Part shown: positions 36,201 to 42,587 of the stretch, in pieces | Position numbering within the stretch: position 1 is the first letter of the stretch | How the letters are laid out: each line of letters begins with the position of its first letter | DNA from: JBBQWZ01 sp038210135 | GTDB lineage: Bacteria > Acidobacteriota > Terriglobia > Bryobacterales > Bryobacteraceae | DNA length: 64,000 nucleotides | Reading direction: 5' to 3' | Assembly (NCBI GenBank): GCA_038210135.1 | Contig: JBBQWZ010000011.1 | Location: forward strand, 62,001-126,000 | The notes under the pieces: generated by a model | Database searches by the model: none | What the model saw: the letters and a program-made list of their open reading frames with translations, nothing else | What the model was told of the DNA's origin: nothing | Position numbers and translations under genes: made by a program

Positions 36201-36401
36201 CTAAGCGCCCTGCTCACCACCATCGAAGGAGCGGACGCAATTCCGACCACGCAAACCGCGCGAAGTGTCAGTGACGCGGAAAAGACGCTGCAGACACTGC
36301 TGGCGGCGTGGTCCGCGATCAAGACGACCGATGTGCCCGCGGCCAATCAGGCCCTGCAACAGGCCGGGCGTCCGGCGCTACGGCTGCTCGAAAAACAGTA
36401 G
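33249..36401 (+). CDS. Secreted VPS10/BNR-repeat protein (sialidase-like propeller)
   Basis: The 1050-residue protein has a signal peptide, most naturally from the second ATG at 33270 (MHRLYAAFLLAACVPLGAQ). The first 720 residues are built of about ten BNR/Asp-box repeats, including TTDYGRTW, TIDGGGSWKRVL, SIDGGDTWKPL, SNDAGMTWTAI, TTNGGHSWDVI and TRDGGKTWVEI. This gives two beta-propellers as in VPS10/sortilin and xyloglucan-type glycosidases. A beta domain and a helical Gln-rich end (LMQQNYDALMAVRDLRAQV) with a Gly-rich loop follow. This family is expanded in Acidobacteria, and enzyme activity is not proven. Confidence 0.88.
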   Translation: MRNSETIMHRLYAAFLLAACVPLGAQRFDPKLYSDIKWRHIGPFRGGRTVPAECIIKQPNVCYIGVNNGGVWRTTDYGRTWDPIFDDAPTGSVGALAVSQSDPNIIYVGSGEGLQRPDLSVGDGLYKTADAGKTWRNMGLRDGQQISQIVVDPRNPNRVFVAVLGHPYGPNPERGLYRTIDGGGSWKRVLGNDENTGAIDVQFDPVNPQIVYGVLWAARQGPWENGQFTGPGTGLFKSIDGGDTWKPLTAGLPTIEQGLGRIGIGIAPNDSNRMYAMVESNRAGGVYRSDDAGATWKRTNSEQRVFGRGSDFANVRVHPKNRDVVFTANTSTYRSNDAGMTWTAIRGAPGGDDYHTIWIHPDNPEHMLIAADQGAIITVNGGKTFSSWYNQPTAQFYHVITDNQFPYWVYGGQQESGSAGVASRSDYGQITFRDWTTVGVEEYGYVAPDPLNPNLIYGGKATVWDRRTGMVQNVGPAGRRGGGGGGYRFLRTAPLLFSPIDPHVLYLAGNVLFKTTNGGHSWDVISPDLSRKTWDVPDSVGVYKKDVAAEGRQRGVIYSLAPSFKDVNLIWAGTDDGLIHVTRDGGKNWKDVTPSQLTPWSKVSIMEASHTDVNTAYAAVNRFRLDDLRPHIYRTRDGGKTWVEIVRGISENEVVNTVKEDHVRKGLLFAGTERRVWVSFNDGDDWQPLRNNMPATSIRDLVVHNDDVVVGTHGRGFWILDDITALRQMSDTVATADAYLFKPQVTYRIKRDQYTDTPLPQEEPHGQNPPDGAILNYILKSDAQLVTLEVLDSGGKLIRRFASTDKPDAIDPELNVPHYWIRPTAILPTNAGMHRFVWDLFYTPPAALTFTYPISAVYGDTPRDPHGTTVLPGMYTVKLTVDGKSFTQAITIKMDPRVKTPAAGLAEMFTLSRKVSNLMQQNYDALMAVRDLRAQVRVPQGTQQAAAIQAFDQKLAALGGGGGGARFGRGVGGGQPDLARLNGELSALLTTIEGADAIPTTQTARSVSDAEKTLQTLLAAWSAIKTTDVPAANQALQQAGRPALRLLEKQ

Positions 36402-36429
36402 ACGGCAAGGCGCGCGGTAGAATCACAAT

Positions 36430-36680
36430 ATGAAGACGGTCAGCCTCGAAGAACTTCACGAGAGACCAGCGAACTGGTTGCGGAAGCTCAGTCTGGGGAG
36501 CGGATTGCCATCGAACGCGAGGGAAACGTAATCGCGGAATTGATTGGCCAGCCGTCGGCGACCAACCAAGGTTTGCGAGAAAGCCCGACACTTCGTCTTC
36601 GTCTGCCGGAGCGCTTAGCGGAGATCTCCACTCTGCCGAAGACAGACAGCGATAAGATTATCAACGAAATTCGCACGTGA
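36430..36680 (+). pseudogene. Phd/YefM-type antitoxin, frameshifted
   Basis: The ATG at 36430 gives MKTVSLEELHE and then loses sense. A frame shifted by one base continues with ETSELVAEAQSGERIAIERE and GNVIAELIGQPSA to the stop at 36680. Together they make a Phd/YefM-like antitoxin (LEELHE...ELVAEAQSGE). One missing base near 36455-36462 would restore it. The stop overlaps the GTG of the PIN gene by four bases, the normal layout of a type II toxin-antitoxin pair. Confidence 0.7.
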
Positions 36681-37128
36681 TTCTGTATTTCGATGCCGCC
36701 TACGTAGCCAAGTGTTACTTGAATGAGTCCGATTCGAATGACGTTCTGAAGCTAGCTAGCTCTGCGAGACAACTGATCTCATAAGCATCTGCATCGCCGA
36801 GGTTGCGGCGGTATTTCATCGGCATATTCGCGAAGGCGGCCTCAATCCGCTTCAGGCAGATCGGCGGCGCGAACGATTCGCGGCTGACCGCAACGCCTCT
36901 GTTTGGGTCTTTACTCCGCTATCGACCGCAATTCTTGATCGGGTCGAAGCTGTGTATCATCGTCTTCCTTCGACAGTCTATCTGCGTGCCGCGGACGCGA
37001 TTCACCTGGCAACGGCCGCCCATTTGGAGGTCGCCCTTTGGTCAAATGACAAACATCTTTTAGCGGTGGCCCAACACTTCGGGCTGGGAGCCGGAGCATC
37101 CTGGTGTCCTGACTACTTTGCGCGCTGA
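36677..37128 (+). pseudogene. PIN-domain (VapC-like) toxin, frameshifted
   Basis: From a GTG the sequence reads ILYFDAAYVAKCYLNESDS to an in-frame stop at about 36776. The frame one base back continues ISICIAEVAAVFHRH, then RAADAIHLATAAHLEVALWS and NDKHLLAVAQHFGL to the stop at 37128. YFDAAYVAKCY, IAEV and ADAIHLATA with SNDKHL give the four acidic sites of a VapC PIN nuclease. A single base is missing near 36770. With the neighbouring antitoxin also broken by one base, the pair is likely inactive. Its last 16 bases overlap the convergent carboxylesterase gene. Confidence 0.72.
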
Positions 37129-38630
37129 CCAGCGAACCAGCTATCGAAGAAATCCAGTGACGCCTTGTTCGGCACCGGAACCATCTTCACGGTATCGCCC
37201 AGTTCCATCGCCATGTCGTTCTTCGCCTGATACGCCGGCCACTTCGGTGCGCCCTTGCCGTTCGGATCTCCGGTCGTCGCGAAGTTGACCCAGTAGGTCA
37301 TCATCGTGTGCGACAGCTTGCGATCCGTATCCTGCGCGCGCTCGCGATTGTAGGTTCCGAAGGCGTACTGAATCTCGGCGGCGTGATAGGCCTTGTAACG
37401 ATCGCTCTCGGGCTGCGGGGGGATTCGGCTGAAATAGTACAGATACGCCTTCGACTTTCCTGTCTTCTCCTGCATGCGTGCCCAGGTCCGCATCTGCCAG
37501 CCGAAGACCTGATCACGCAGTAACGCATAATGCGAACTCTTCGCTTCGTCGAGCGTACCCGCCGGAAACACCTTGAACGCATCCGCGGCGCGATCCTTGA
37601 ACTGCGCTTTGATCCGCTGCTCGAAGCTCTCGGCAGTCGCGTTCGGCGACCACGGAGCCAGCGAGGTGCCTTCGTCCGCGTTCGATCCAATCAACACCGC
37701 AACGTCATTCTGCTTGCCCTCCGCGAAGATCGTGTACACGTCCGCCGGAAGCAGGTAGCCATCGACACTGACGCCCGCGCTGTTGGCGCCCATCTTCAAA
37801 ATGTCTTCCGCGGATTTCGCGCGCAAGTCCGAAATCGAATTCTTGCCTGCCAGCCGCGAACCTTGTTGCTCGAGTTCCGCGAGCTTCGGCATCTGCTGAA
37901 ACTGAGCGCCGCTCTCGCCGATCGCGCGCTGGAACAAGCCCTTCGCCAGCGGCGTTGCGACCAGTAAATTCACGCTCCACGAACCCGCCGACTCGCCGAA
38001 GATTGTCACCTTATTCGGATCTCCGCCGAACGCGCCAATGTTCCGCTTCACCCAATCGAGTGCGGCGACCTGATCGAGGATTCCGTAGTTGCCCGACGAA
38101 TTGCGATCCGATTCTTTCGTTAGATCCGGGTGCGCGAAGTAGCCAAAAATGTTCAGCCGGTAATTGATCGTTACCAGCACGACGCCCTTCTTCGCCAGTT
38201 CCTCGCCGTCGTACATCGGAATCGATCCCGCACCGCGCGTCAGGGCGCCACCATGGATCCACACCATCACCGGACGCTTCTCGTTGGCCTTCGCCGTGGT
38301 CCACACGTTCAAGTACAGGCAATCCTCGCTTGACGGCTGCGGGGGCTGATAATACAGCGAATTTTGCGGGTAGCCGGCCTGTTCGCACTGCGGAGAAAAG
38401 TCCTTGACCGCGCGAACACCTTGCCACGCCGCCGGAGTCTTCGGGGCCTTCCAGCGCAAATCGCCAACCGGCGCCGCCGCGAAGGGAACGCCTTTGAACA
38501 CACGAACCTTGGCATCGGCGCCGGTGGTGCCCGCAAGCTGGCCTTGTTCCACCCGGACGACGTCTTCCGCCAATAACGAGCTGCTCAGCGCAAGCGCGGC
38601 GGCGAAGTACACGCAACGATTTCGAAACAT
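37113..38630 (-). CDS. Secreted type-B carboxylesterase
   Basis: The 505-residue protein has a signal peptide (MFRNRCVYFAAALALSSSLLA) and an alpha/beta-hydrolase fold of the carboxylesterase/para-nitrobenzyl esterase family. Motifs are VFKGVPFAAAPVGDLRW, EDCLYLNVWT, MVWIHGGALTRGAG for the oxyanion hole, nucleophile Ser in GESAGSWSVNLL, acid Glu in GSNADEGTSLA and the histidine of YHAAEIQYAFGTY. All three triad residues can be placed. It would hydrolyse esters in the periplasm or outside; the substrate is not known. It may be co-transcribed after the short asparaginase-like gene, which is 32 bases upstream on the same strand. Confidence 0.92.
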   Translation of the reverse strand: MFRNRCVYFAAALALSSSLLAEDVVRVEQGQLAGTTGADAKVRVFKGVPFAAAPVGDLRWKAPKTPAAWQGVRAVKDFSPQCEQAGYPQNSLYYQPPQPSSEDCLYLNVWTTAKANEKRPVMVWIHGGALTRGAGSIPMYDGEELAKKGVVLVTINYRLNIFGYFAHPDLTKESDRNSSGNYGILDQVAALDWVKRNIGAFGGDPNKVTIFGESAGSWSVNLLVATPLAKGLFQRAIGESGAQFQQMPKLAELEQQGSRLAGKNSISDLRAKSAEDILKMGANSAGVSVDGYLLPADVYTIFAEGKQNDVAVLIGSNADEGTSLAPWSPNATAESFEQRIKAQFKDRAADAFKVFPAGTLDEAKSSHYALLRDQVFGWQMRTWARMQEKTGKSKAYLYYFSRIPPQPESDRYKAYHAAEIQYAFGTYNRERAQDTDRKLSHTMMTYWVNFATTGDPNGKGAPKWPAYQAKNDMAMELGDTVKMVPVPNKASLDFFDSWFAGQRAK

Positions 38631-38662
38631 ACTTGGATGTGTCCTAACGGGAAGATTCCCAG

Positions 38663-39172
38663 CTACTCGGTGCGAACGAACGTTCCGCGCTCGCGGTCCT
38701 TGCGGACGCGGGCGACCGGGAACGTTTGATTATGCATCACCACGTACACGCCGGGGGGCAGCAATTTAGCGGCGAGCAGACTCTCGGTCAGATTCTGAAT
38801 TCCGTCCGTGCCCTCGAAGCCGAGCGGAACCATGGCGCCGGTGAGGATCACAGGAATGTGTAATGGCTTCGCCAGCTCCCGATCGAGAAATCGCCCGGTC
38901 TCGACCATCGTATCCGTGCCATGCGAAATCACGATCGGCGCGCCATCCGGCAGCTTTTCGCGGACTGCGTCCAAAACCAGACGCCGATCCTCATCCGTCA
39001 TGTCGAGGCTGTCCTTATTGAGGATGCGCGTCGTGACGATCTCTGTATCCGGCAACCGGAGCCGCGAAAGATAGCGCTCGATCTTGCCCTCGACATTCAG
39101 GACCGCGCCGGTCTGCTCCGAATAAATCTTCTCGATCGTGCCACCGGTCGAGATCAGATGAATCTTTGTCAT
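38663..39172 (-). CDS. Asparaginase N-terminal domain protein
   Basis: The 169-residue protein matches only the N-terminal half of L-asparaginase: LISTGGTIEKIYSE with the nucleophilic threonine, IVISHGTDTMVETGRFL with the second catalytic Thr-Asp, and VILTGAMVPLGFEGTDG. Standard asparaginases have about 330 residues and a C-terminal domain that completes the active site. The ending is clean (FVRTE), so this is a short family rather than a fragment cut by a frameshift. Activity would require dimerisation, which is uncertain. It is flanked on the same strand by an exported hypothetical and the carboxylesterase. Confidence 0.85.
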   Translation of the reverse strand: MTKIHLISTGGTIEKIYSEQTGAVLNVEGKIERYLSRLRLPDTEIVTTRILNKDSLDMTDEDRRLVLDAVREKLPDGAPIVISHGTDTMVETGRFLDRELAKPLHIPVILTGAMVPLGFEGTDGIQNLTESLLAAKLLPPGVYVVMHNQTFPVARVRKDRERGTFVRTE

Positions 39173-39203
39173 TCGGGGCGAGTGGCCGGCGGAGCCTCAA
39201 AGA

Positions 39204-39719
39204 TCACTGCTTTGGCGCTACGGCCGGTGTCGTCACACCCGCGGCGGCTGGCTGCTTGAGGATGCGACCGAACATGATGCCGCCGTGCTTCGGATTGCTG
39301 CTGCTGCGCCACGTACCGGCGTATTCATCCTTATAGATCAGCAGCCGGACCGTGAACGCGCCCATCATCGCTACCCCGAAATTGGTCATGTGAATCATCG
39401 GCGTGTCTCCGGCCCACTTCAGAGGAATGTTCATCGCGAACTTGACGTCCTTGCCGTTGTACTGAATCCGCGCGGCAACCTTCCACAGATCGTCCTTCAC
39501 CTTGGTGACGCTGTCGATCGTATATTTGTCGGTCTGCAGGTCCGGTTTTCCGTCGGCCGTGTACGATCCCTCGAGGATCACGCCTTCCATCGACTTCTGG
39601 AATTCCAACTCGGCCGCATTCATCGGCGGCGGAGCGGGCGGGTCCGCCGGCTTGTCCTGGGCGAACAGCGAGAAGGCGGCGAGCGGCAACGCGAGCAACA
39701 CCAGGGTCTTCATAGGCAT
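39204..39719 (-). CDS. Exported hypothetical protein
   Basis: The 171-residue protein has a signal peptide (MKTLVLLALPLAAFSLFAQ) followed by a Pro-rich stretch (KPADPPAPPPMNAAELEF). A beta-rich domain comes next (ILEGSYTADGKPDLQTDKYTI, WKVAARIQYNGKDVKF, YKDEYAGTWRSSSNPKHGG). Its shape resembles small secreted lipocalin-like proteins. No family is recognised. It starts a minus-strand run that includes the short asparaginase and the carboxylesterase and is divergent from the acidic cytosolic protein at 39884. Confidence 0.75.
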   Translation of the reverse strand: MPMKTLVLLALPLAAFSLFAQDKPADPPAPPPMNAAELEFQKSMEGVILEGSYTADGKPDLQTDKYTIDSVTKVKDDLWKVAARIQYNGKDVKFAMNIPLKWAGDTPMIHMTNFGVAMMGAFTVRLLIYKDEYAGTWRSSSNPKHGGIMFGRILKQPAAAGVTTPAVAPKQ

Positions 39720-39883
39720 GTACCAACAGACTACAGAATCGCGGATCCGTTTGCACCCGGCTCTCTAGTGGCCATGAGCGAAATCGCGGCCGGATTGCGC
39801 CCTTACTGTACGATGGTGGTTCTCCTGGACGGGCAAATATCGTGAGCTGTTCGCCATCTACGACGGAAGAAGAGGAAATCGAT

Positions 39884-40273
39884 ATGGGACTCGCCGAACG
39901 ACGCAAGATCAAAGAACTCGAAGAAGAAATACTACCGGGCCGCGTGAAGGAGATCGCCGAAATCTGCGGCGTCGCCATCCCGTATGAAGTGGATTGGGAA
40001 AGCTTCGACGAAATGCAGGCGTTGAACTTCCTGGACAACCTGTCCTGCCACCGCCTGAACATGGCGCTCCGCGTGATTTGCCAGGACGACATGGGCCAAG
40101 AAGCGATCCGCGAGACGTTGAAGAAGGTCAAGCTGAAGAACGTCAAGACGGAAGCGGAGAAAAGCATCGCGATGGAAGGCGGGGTCCTGGAGATGCACTG
40201 CGCCTACGCGTTAGGCACATCCGGAATGCTCAGCGACAATGAGATCCGCGAGTACTTGATGAAGAAACTATAA
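39884..40273 (+). CDS. Helical cytosolic protein of unknown function
   Basis: I take the ATG at 39884 because AGAGGAAA precedes it at a good spacing; a GTG at 39842 would add 14 acidic residues. The 129-residue product is all helix (MGLAERRKIKELEEEILPGR, then MQALNFLDNLSCHRLNMALR, then QEAIRETLKKVKLKNVK) with balanced charges. No membrane segment or known motif is visible. I do not recognise the family; the helical repeats could be a protein-interaction scaffold. It is followed by an AT-rich promoter region and a different accessory module. Confidence 0.72.
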   Translation: MGLAERRKIKELEEEILPGRVKEIAEICGVAIPYEVDWESFDEMQALNFLDNLSCHRLNMALRVICQDDMGQEAIRETLKKVKLKNVKTEAEKSIAMEGGVLEMHCAYALGTSGMLSDNEIREYLMKKL

Positions 40274-40280
40274 AAACGTA

Positions 40281-40309
40281 TTAAATAAAAATTGTTTGTC
40301 TGCTATAAT
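40281..40309 (+). promoter_or_regulatory. Putative sigma-70 promoter of the two-gene PIN module
   Basis: A perfect TATAAT (40304-40309) lies in an AT-rich segment unlike the surrounding DNA. TTAAAT at the expected -35 position is a weak match, 17 bases upstream. The ATG of the following gene is 33 bases after the -10 box. Confidence 0.55.
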
Positions 40310-40341
40310 TTCTGGTATGATCTTCTCAGAAAGAGAAGCCC

Positions 40342-41208
40342 ATGACCGTAGCGGACACGATTTGGCTTGCCACCAAACAGCTGGAACTTGAGAATCCGGA
40401 TGCAACAGGATTCTCAAGAGATCAGATCGAGCGCCGCGTTCGCCAGATCGATCCGACACTCAAGTCCGCGACCGTGGCGATGCACTTAAGCGCTCACTGT
40501 CTGGCCTGGAAACCGGCACGCCCATCTAGACTCCGGACGTTGTCACAGAATCCTGACGGAACACTCCGGCTATTTCGTCAGGGCGATCCGTTCCACCCTG
40601 AGCGCCACGGCGGCCGAGTCGCACCGAAGGTTTCTGCCGTGTCTGATCAGTATCGCGATCTCTTGGGAGGCTTCGACGATAAGACGCAGACGAGTCCAAG
40701 TACTGACTCCAAAAAAGATCCGCTGCTAGCATTGGCAGGAAGTTGGCCTGCTGGGGCGCCAAAGCTGTCCAACATCATCATCGCTTTGCGCGAAGAGACT
40801 TTTCCTCCAGATTTCGACCTATCCAACGACGGATACCCGCTCAGCGCAGAAAGCGACAAAGTCCACGTCTATGTTTCGTTGAAAAACCGGTTCGCTCAAT
40901 CCGCCGACACGAGCAACGAGCCGAGAAAACGCAAGCCACCGCAGCGTGAAATCTGGGATCAAGTTGTCAAATTGCAGCGGCTTCCCTTCAAGACCGTAAA
41001 AGGCGAACCTTTCTTCTACGAAGTGAAAGGTAACGGTATCGTACCGCATCCCGGCATGGGGCCTGCTACCAACCGGATTCTTCCCCGTACCGATCTTGAA
41101 AAAGCGTGGAGCCGGATGCCCGTTTCCGGACCCGGAGCGCTTAGCGACCTGCAGGGCCCTTCCTACCTTTTTGGCATCCTCACTGACCCTCGCGTGAGAG
41201 GCGCATGA
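40342..41208 (+). CDS. DUF7669-like putative regulatory protein coupled to a PIN protein
   Basis: The 288-residue protein has an N-terminal domain of about residues 1-60 (TVADTIWLATKQLELENPD, FSRDQIERRVRQIDP, SATVAMHLSAHCL). This resembles the winged-helix-like DUF7669 segment found in accessory loci; I assign it from pattern recall only. Residues 100-200 are polar, and the second half ends with a folded part (GNGIVPHPGMGPATNRILP). The stop overlaps the start of the PIN gene by four bases (ATGA), as in toxin-antitoxin operons. An antitoxin-like or regulatory role is therefore inferred, though it is far larger than usual antitoxins. Base composition differs from neighbours. Confidence 0.65.
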   Translation: MTVADTIWLATKQLELENPDATGFSRDQIERRVRQIDPTLKSATVAMHLSAHCLAWKPARPSRLRTLSQNPDGTLRLFRQGDPFHPERHGGRVAPKVSAVSDQYRDLLGGFDDKTQTSPSTDSKKDPLLALAGSWPAGAPKLSNIIIALREETFPPDFDLSNDGYPLSAESDKVHVYVSLKNRFAQSADTSNEPRKRKPPQREIWDQVVKLQRLPFKTVKGEPFFYEVKGNGIVPHPGMGPATNRILPRTDLEKAWSRMPVSGPGALSDLQGPSYLFGILTDPRVRGA

Positions 41209-41630
41209 GCCTCGTCTTTTGGGACACGATGCTCTTCGCCTATTGGATTGAGCGCAACCCTGCGTACTTCGACCGGGTGATCGAAATCAGAGAGCGAATG
41301 CTCGAACGAGGGGACAAGCTCAGCACCAGTTCGATTGCAATCGGTGAACTTCTAGCCGGTGTCAACCTCATGGAGATCCCGGAATTTGGCGAAAAGTACC
41401 GCGAGCTGCTCCGTCCGCCCTATGTTCAGATTATCGACTTTGACACCCGTGCCGCGGAACATTACGGCCGTATTCGCACGGACCGCTCTATTCCTCGCAT
41501 AGATGCGATGCACCTTGCGTGCGCGGCCGCCGCCAAAGTCGATCTTTTCCTAACGAACGATCTTCGGTTGAAGCGCAAGATCATACCGGGGATTCAGTTT
41601 GTTGGCGGCCTCGATAGCGATCTGCTTTGA
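41205..41630 (+). CDS. PIN-domain ribonuclease, VapC-like
   Basis: The 141-residue protein has the PIN layout: SLVFWDTMLFAYWIE with the first Asp, SSIAIGELLAGV with the Glu, PRIDAMHLACAAAAKVDLFLTN with the third acidic site, and TNDLRLKRKI with the fourth. All four catalytic acids are present, so it should be active, cutting tRNA or other RNA as VapC toxins do. The start overlaps the gene before it by four bases. No small VapB-type antitoxin is found, so the larger upstream gene may take that role. Confidence 0.85.
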   Translation: MSLVFWDTMLFAYWIERNPAYFDRVIEIRERMLERGDKLSTSSIAIGELLAGVNLMEIPEFGEKYRELLRPPYVQIIDFDTRAAEHYGRIRTDRSIPRIDAMHLACAAAAKVDLFLTNDLRLKRKIIPGIQFVGGLDSDLL

Positions 41631-41708
41631 CGCAGATTTGCGCTATCCTCAAATCAACCAAACGCCTTGGGCGCATGCCCAGCCGGGCCCTTGAGGATTC
41701 TCAAACTC

Positions 41709-42515
41709 GTGCGCCTTCGCATTTTTCTTTCGGCGAGTCTGCTGGCGCTTCTGCTTCTTACCACCCTGCACGGACAAAAACCTTTCAAACAATATCAGGG
41801 GATGGAATATGAAGATTTCCCGCTGCCTCCGGACTGGGAAGAGAAGACTGAATTCACCTTCGGACGCCTGATGTACCCGGGCATTCCGCGCCGTGAATAC
41901 CGACCCGGCAACACGCGCAGTTGGACCATCGATTACCCCCGCTCGGACCGTCATTTGCTGGCCGGAATCCGCCGCCTGACCCGCGTTCACGCCCGTAGCG
42001 TCGAACAAGTCATCGACCTCGACGATCCTGACGAAATCTTCAACTGGCCCTGGACCTATGCCGTCGAAGTGGGCCACTGGAACCTGACCGACGAGCAGTG
42101 CAAGCTGATTCGCGGATTCCTTCTCAAGGGCGGCTTTCTGATGGTGGACGACTTCCATGGCACGCAGGAATGGGAAGTGTTCATGCGCTCCATGAACCGC
42201 ATTTTCCCCGACCGCACCGTCGTAGAAATCCCGAACGAGGATCCCATCTTCCATACGCTGTTCGATCTGGATGACCGCTACCAGGTTCCGGGGGCCCAAT
42301 TCCTTTATAGTCATAGGGTTTACGAAAAGGACGGTTACGAAGCGCGCTGGCGCGGCGTCTATGATGACAAGGGCCGGATTATGGTTGCTATCTGCCACAA
42401 CATGGACTTAGGCGACTCGTGGGAGAATTCGGATGATCCCAGGTACCCGGAGAAATATTCAGCTTTGGGGTACCGGATTGGCGTGGATTACGTCATTTAC
42501 TCCATGACGCACTGA
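41709..42515 (+). CDS. DUF4159 domain exported protein
   Basis: The start is placed at a GTG at 41709, where the signal helix begins (RLRIFLSASLLALLLLTTLHG). The 268-residue product has the DUF4159 domain: EFTFGRLMYPGIP, GIRRLTRVHARSVEQVIDLDD, LLKGGFLMVDDFHGTQEW and YRIGVDYVIYSMTH. DUF4159 has a glutamine-amidotransferase-like alpha/beta fold without known catalysis and recurs beside MoxR/DUF58/VWA genes. It is the first of eight co-directional genes to 55782 and probably opens that operon. Confidence 0.88.
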   Translation: MRLRIFLSASLLALLLLTTLHGQKPFKQYQGMEYEDFPLPPDWEEKTEFTFGRLMYPGIPRREYRPGNTRSWTIDYPRSDRHLLAGIRRLTRVHARSVEQVIDLDDPDEIFNWPWTYAVEVGHWNLTDEQCKLIRGFLLKGGFLMVDDFHGTQEWEVFMRSMNRIFPDRTVVEIPNEDPIFHTLFDLDDRYQVPGAQFLYSHRVYEKDGYEARWRGVYDDKGRIMVAICHNMDLGDSWENSDDPRYPEKYSALGYRIGVDYVIYSMTH

Positions 42516-42587
42516 TTCGGTGAGGCGACGTGTCTCTAAGAGCGCGCACGAAAAGTCTATTAGAGCGGATCAGGCGGAAAGCGGCGG

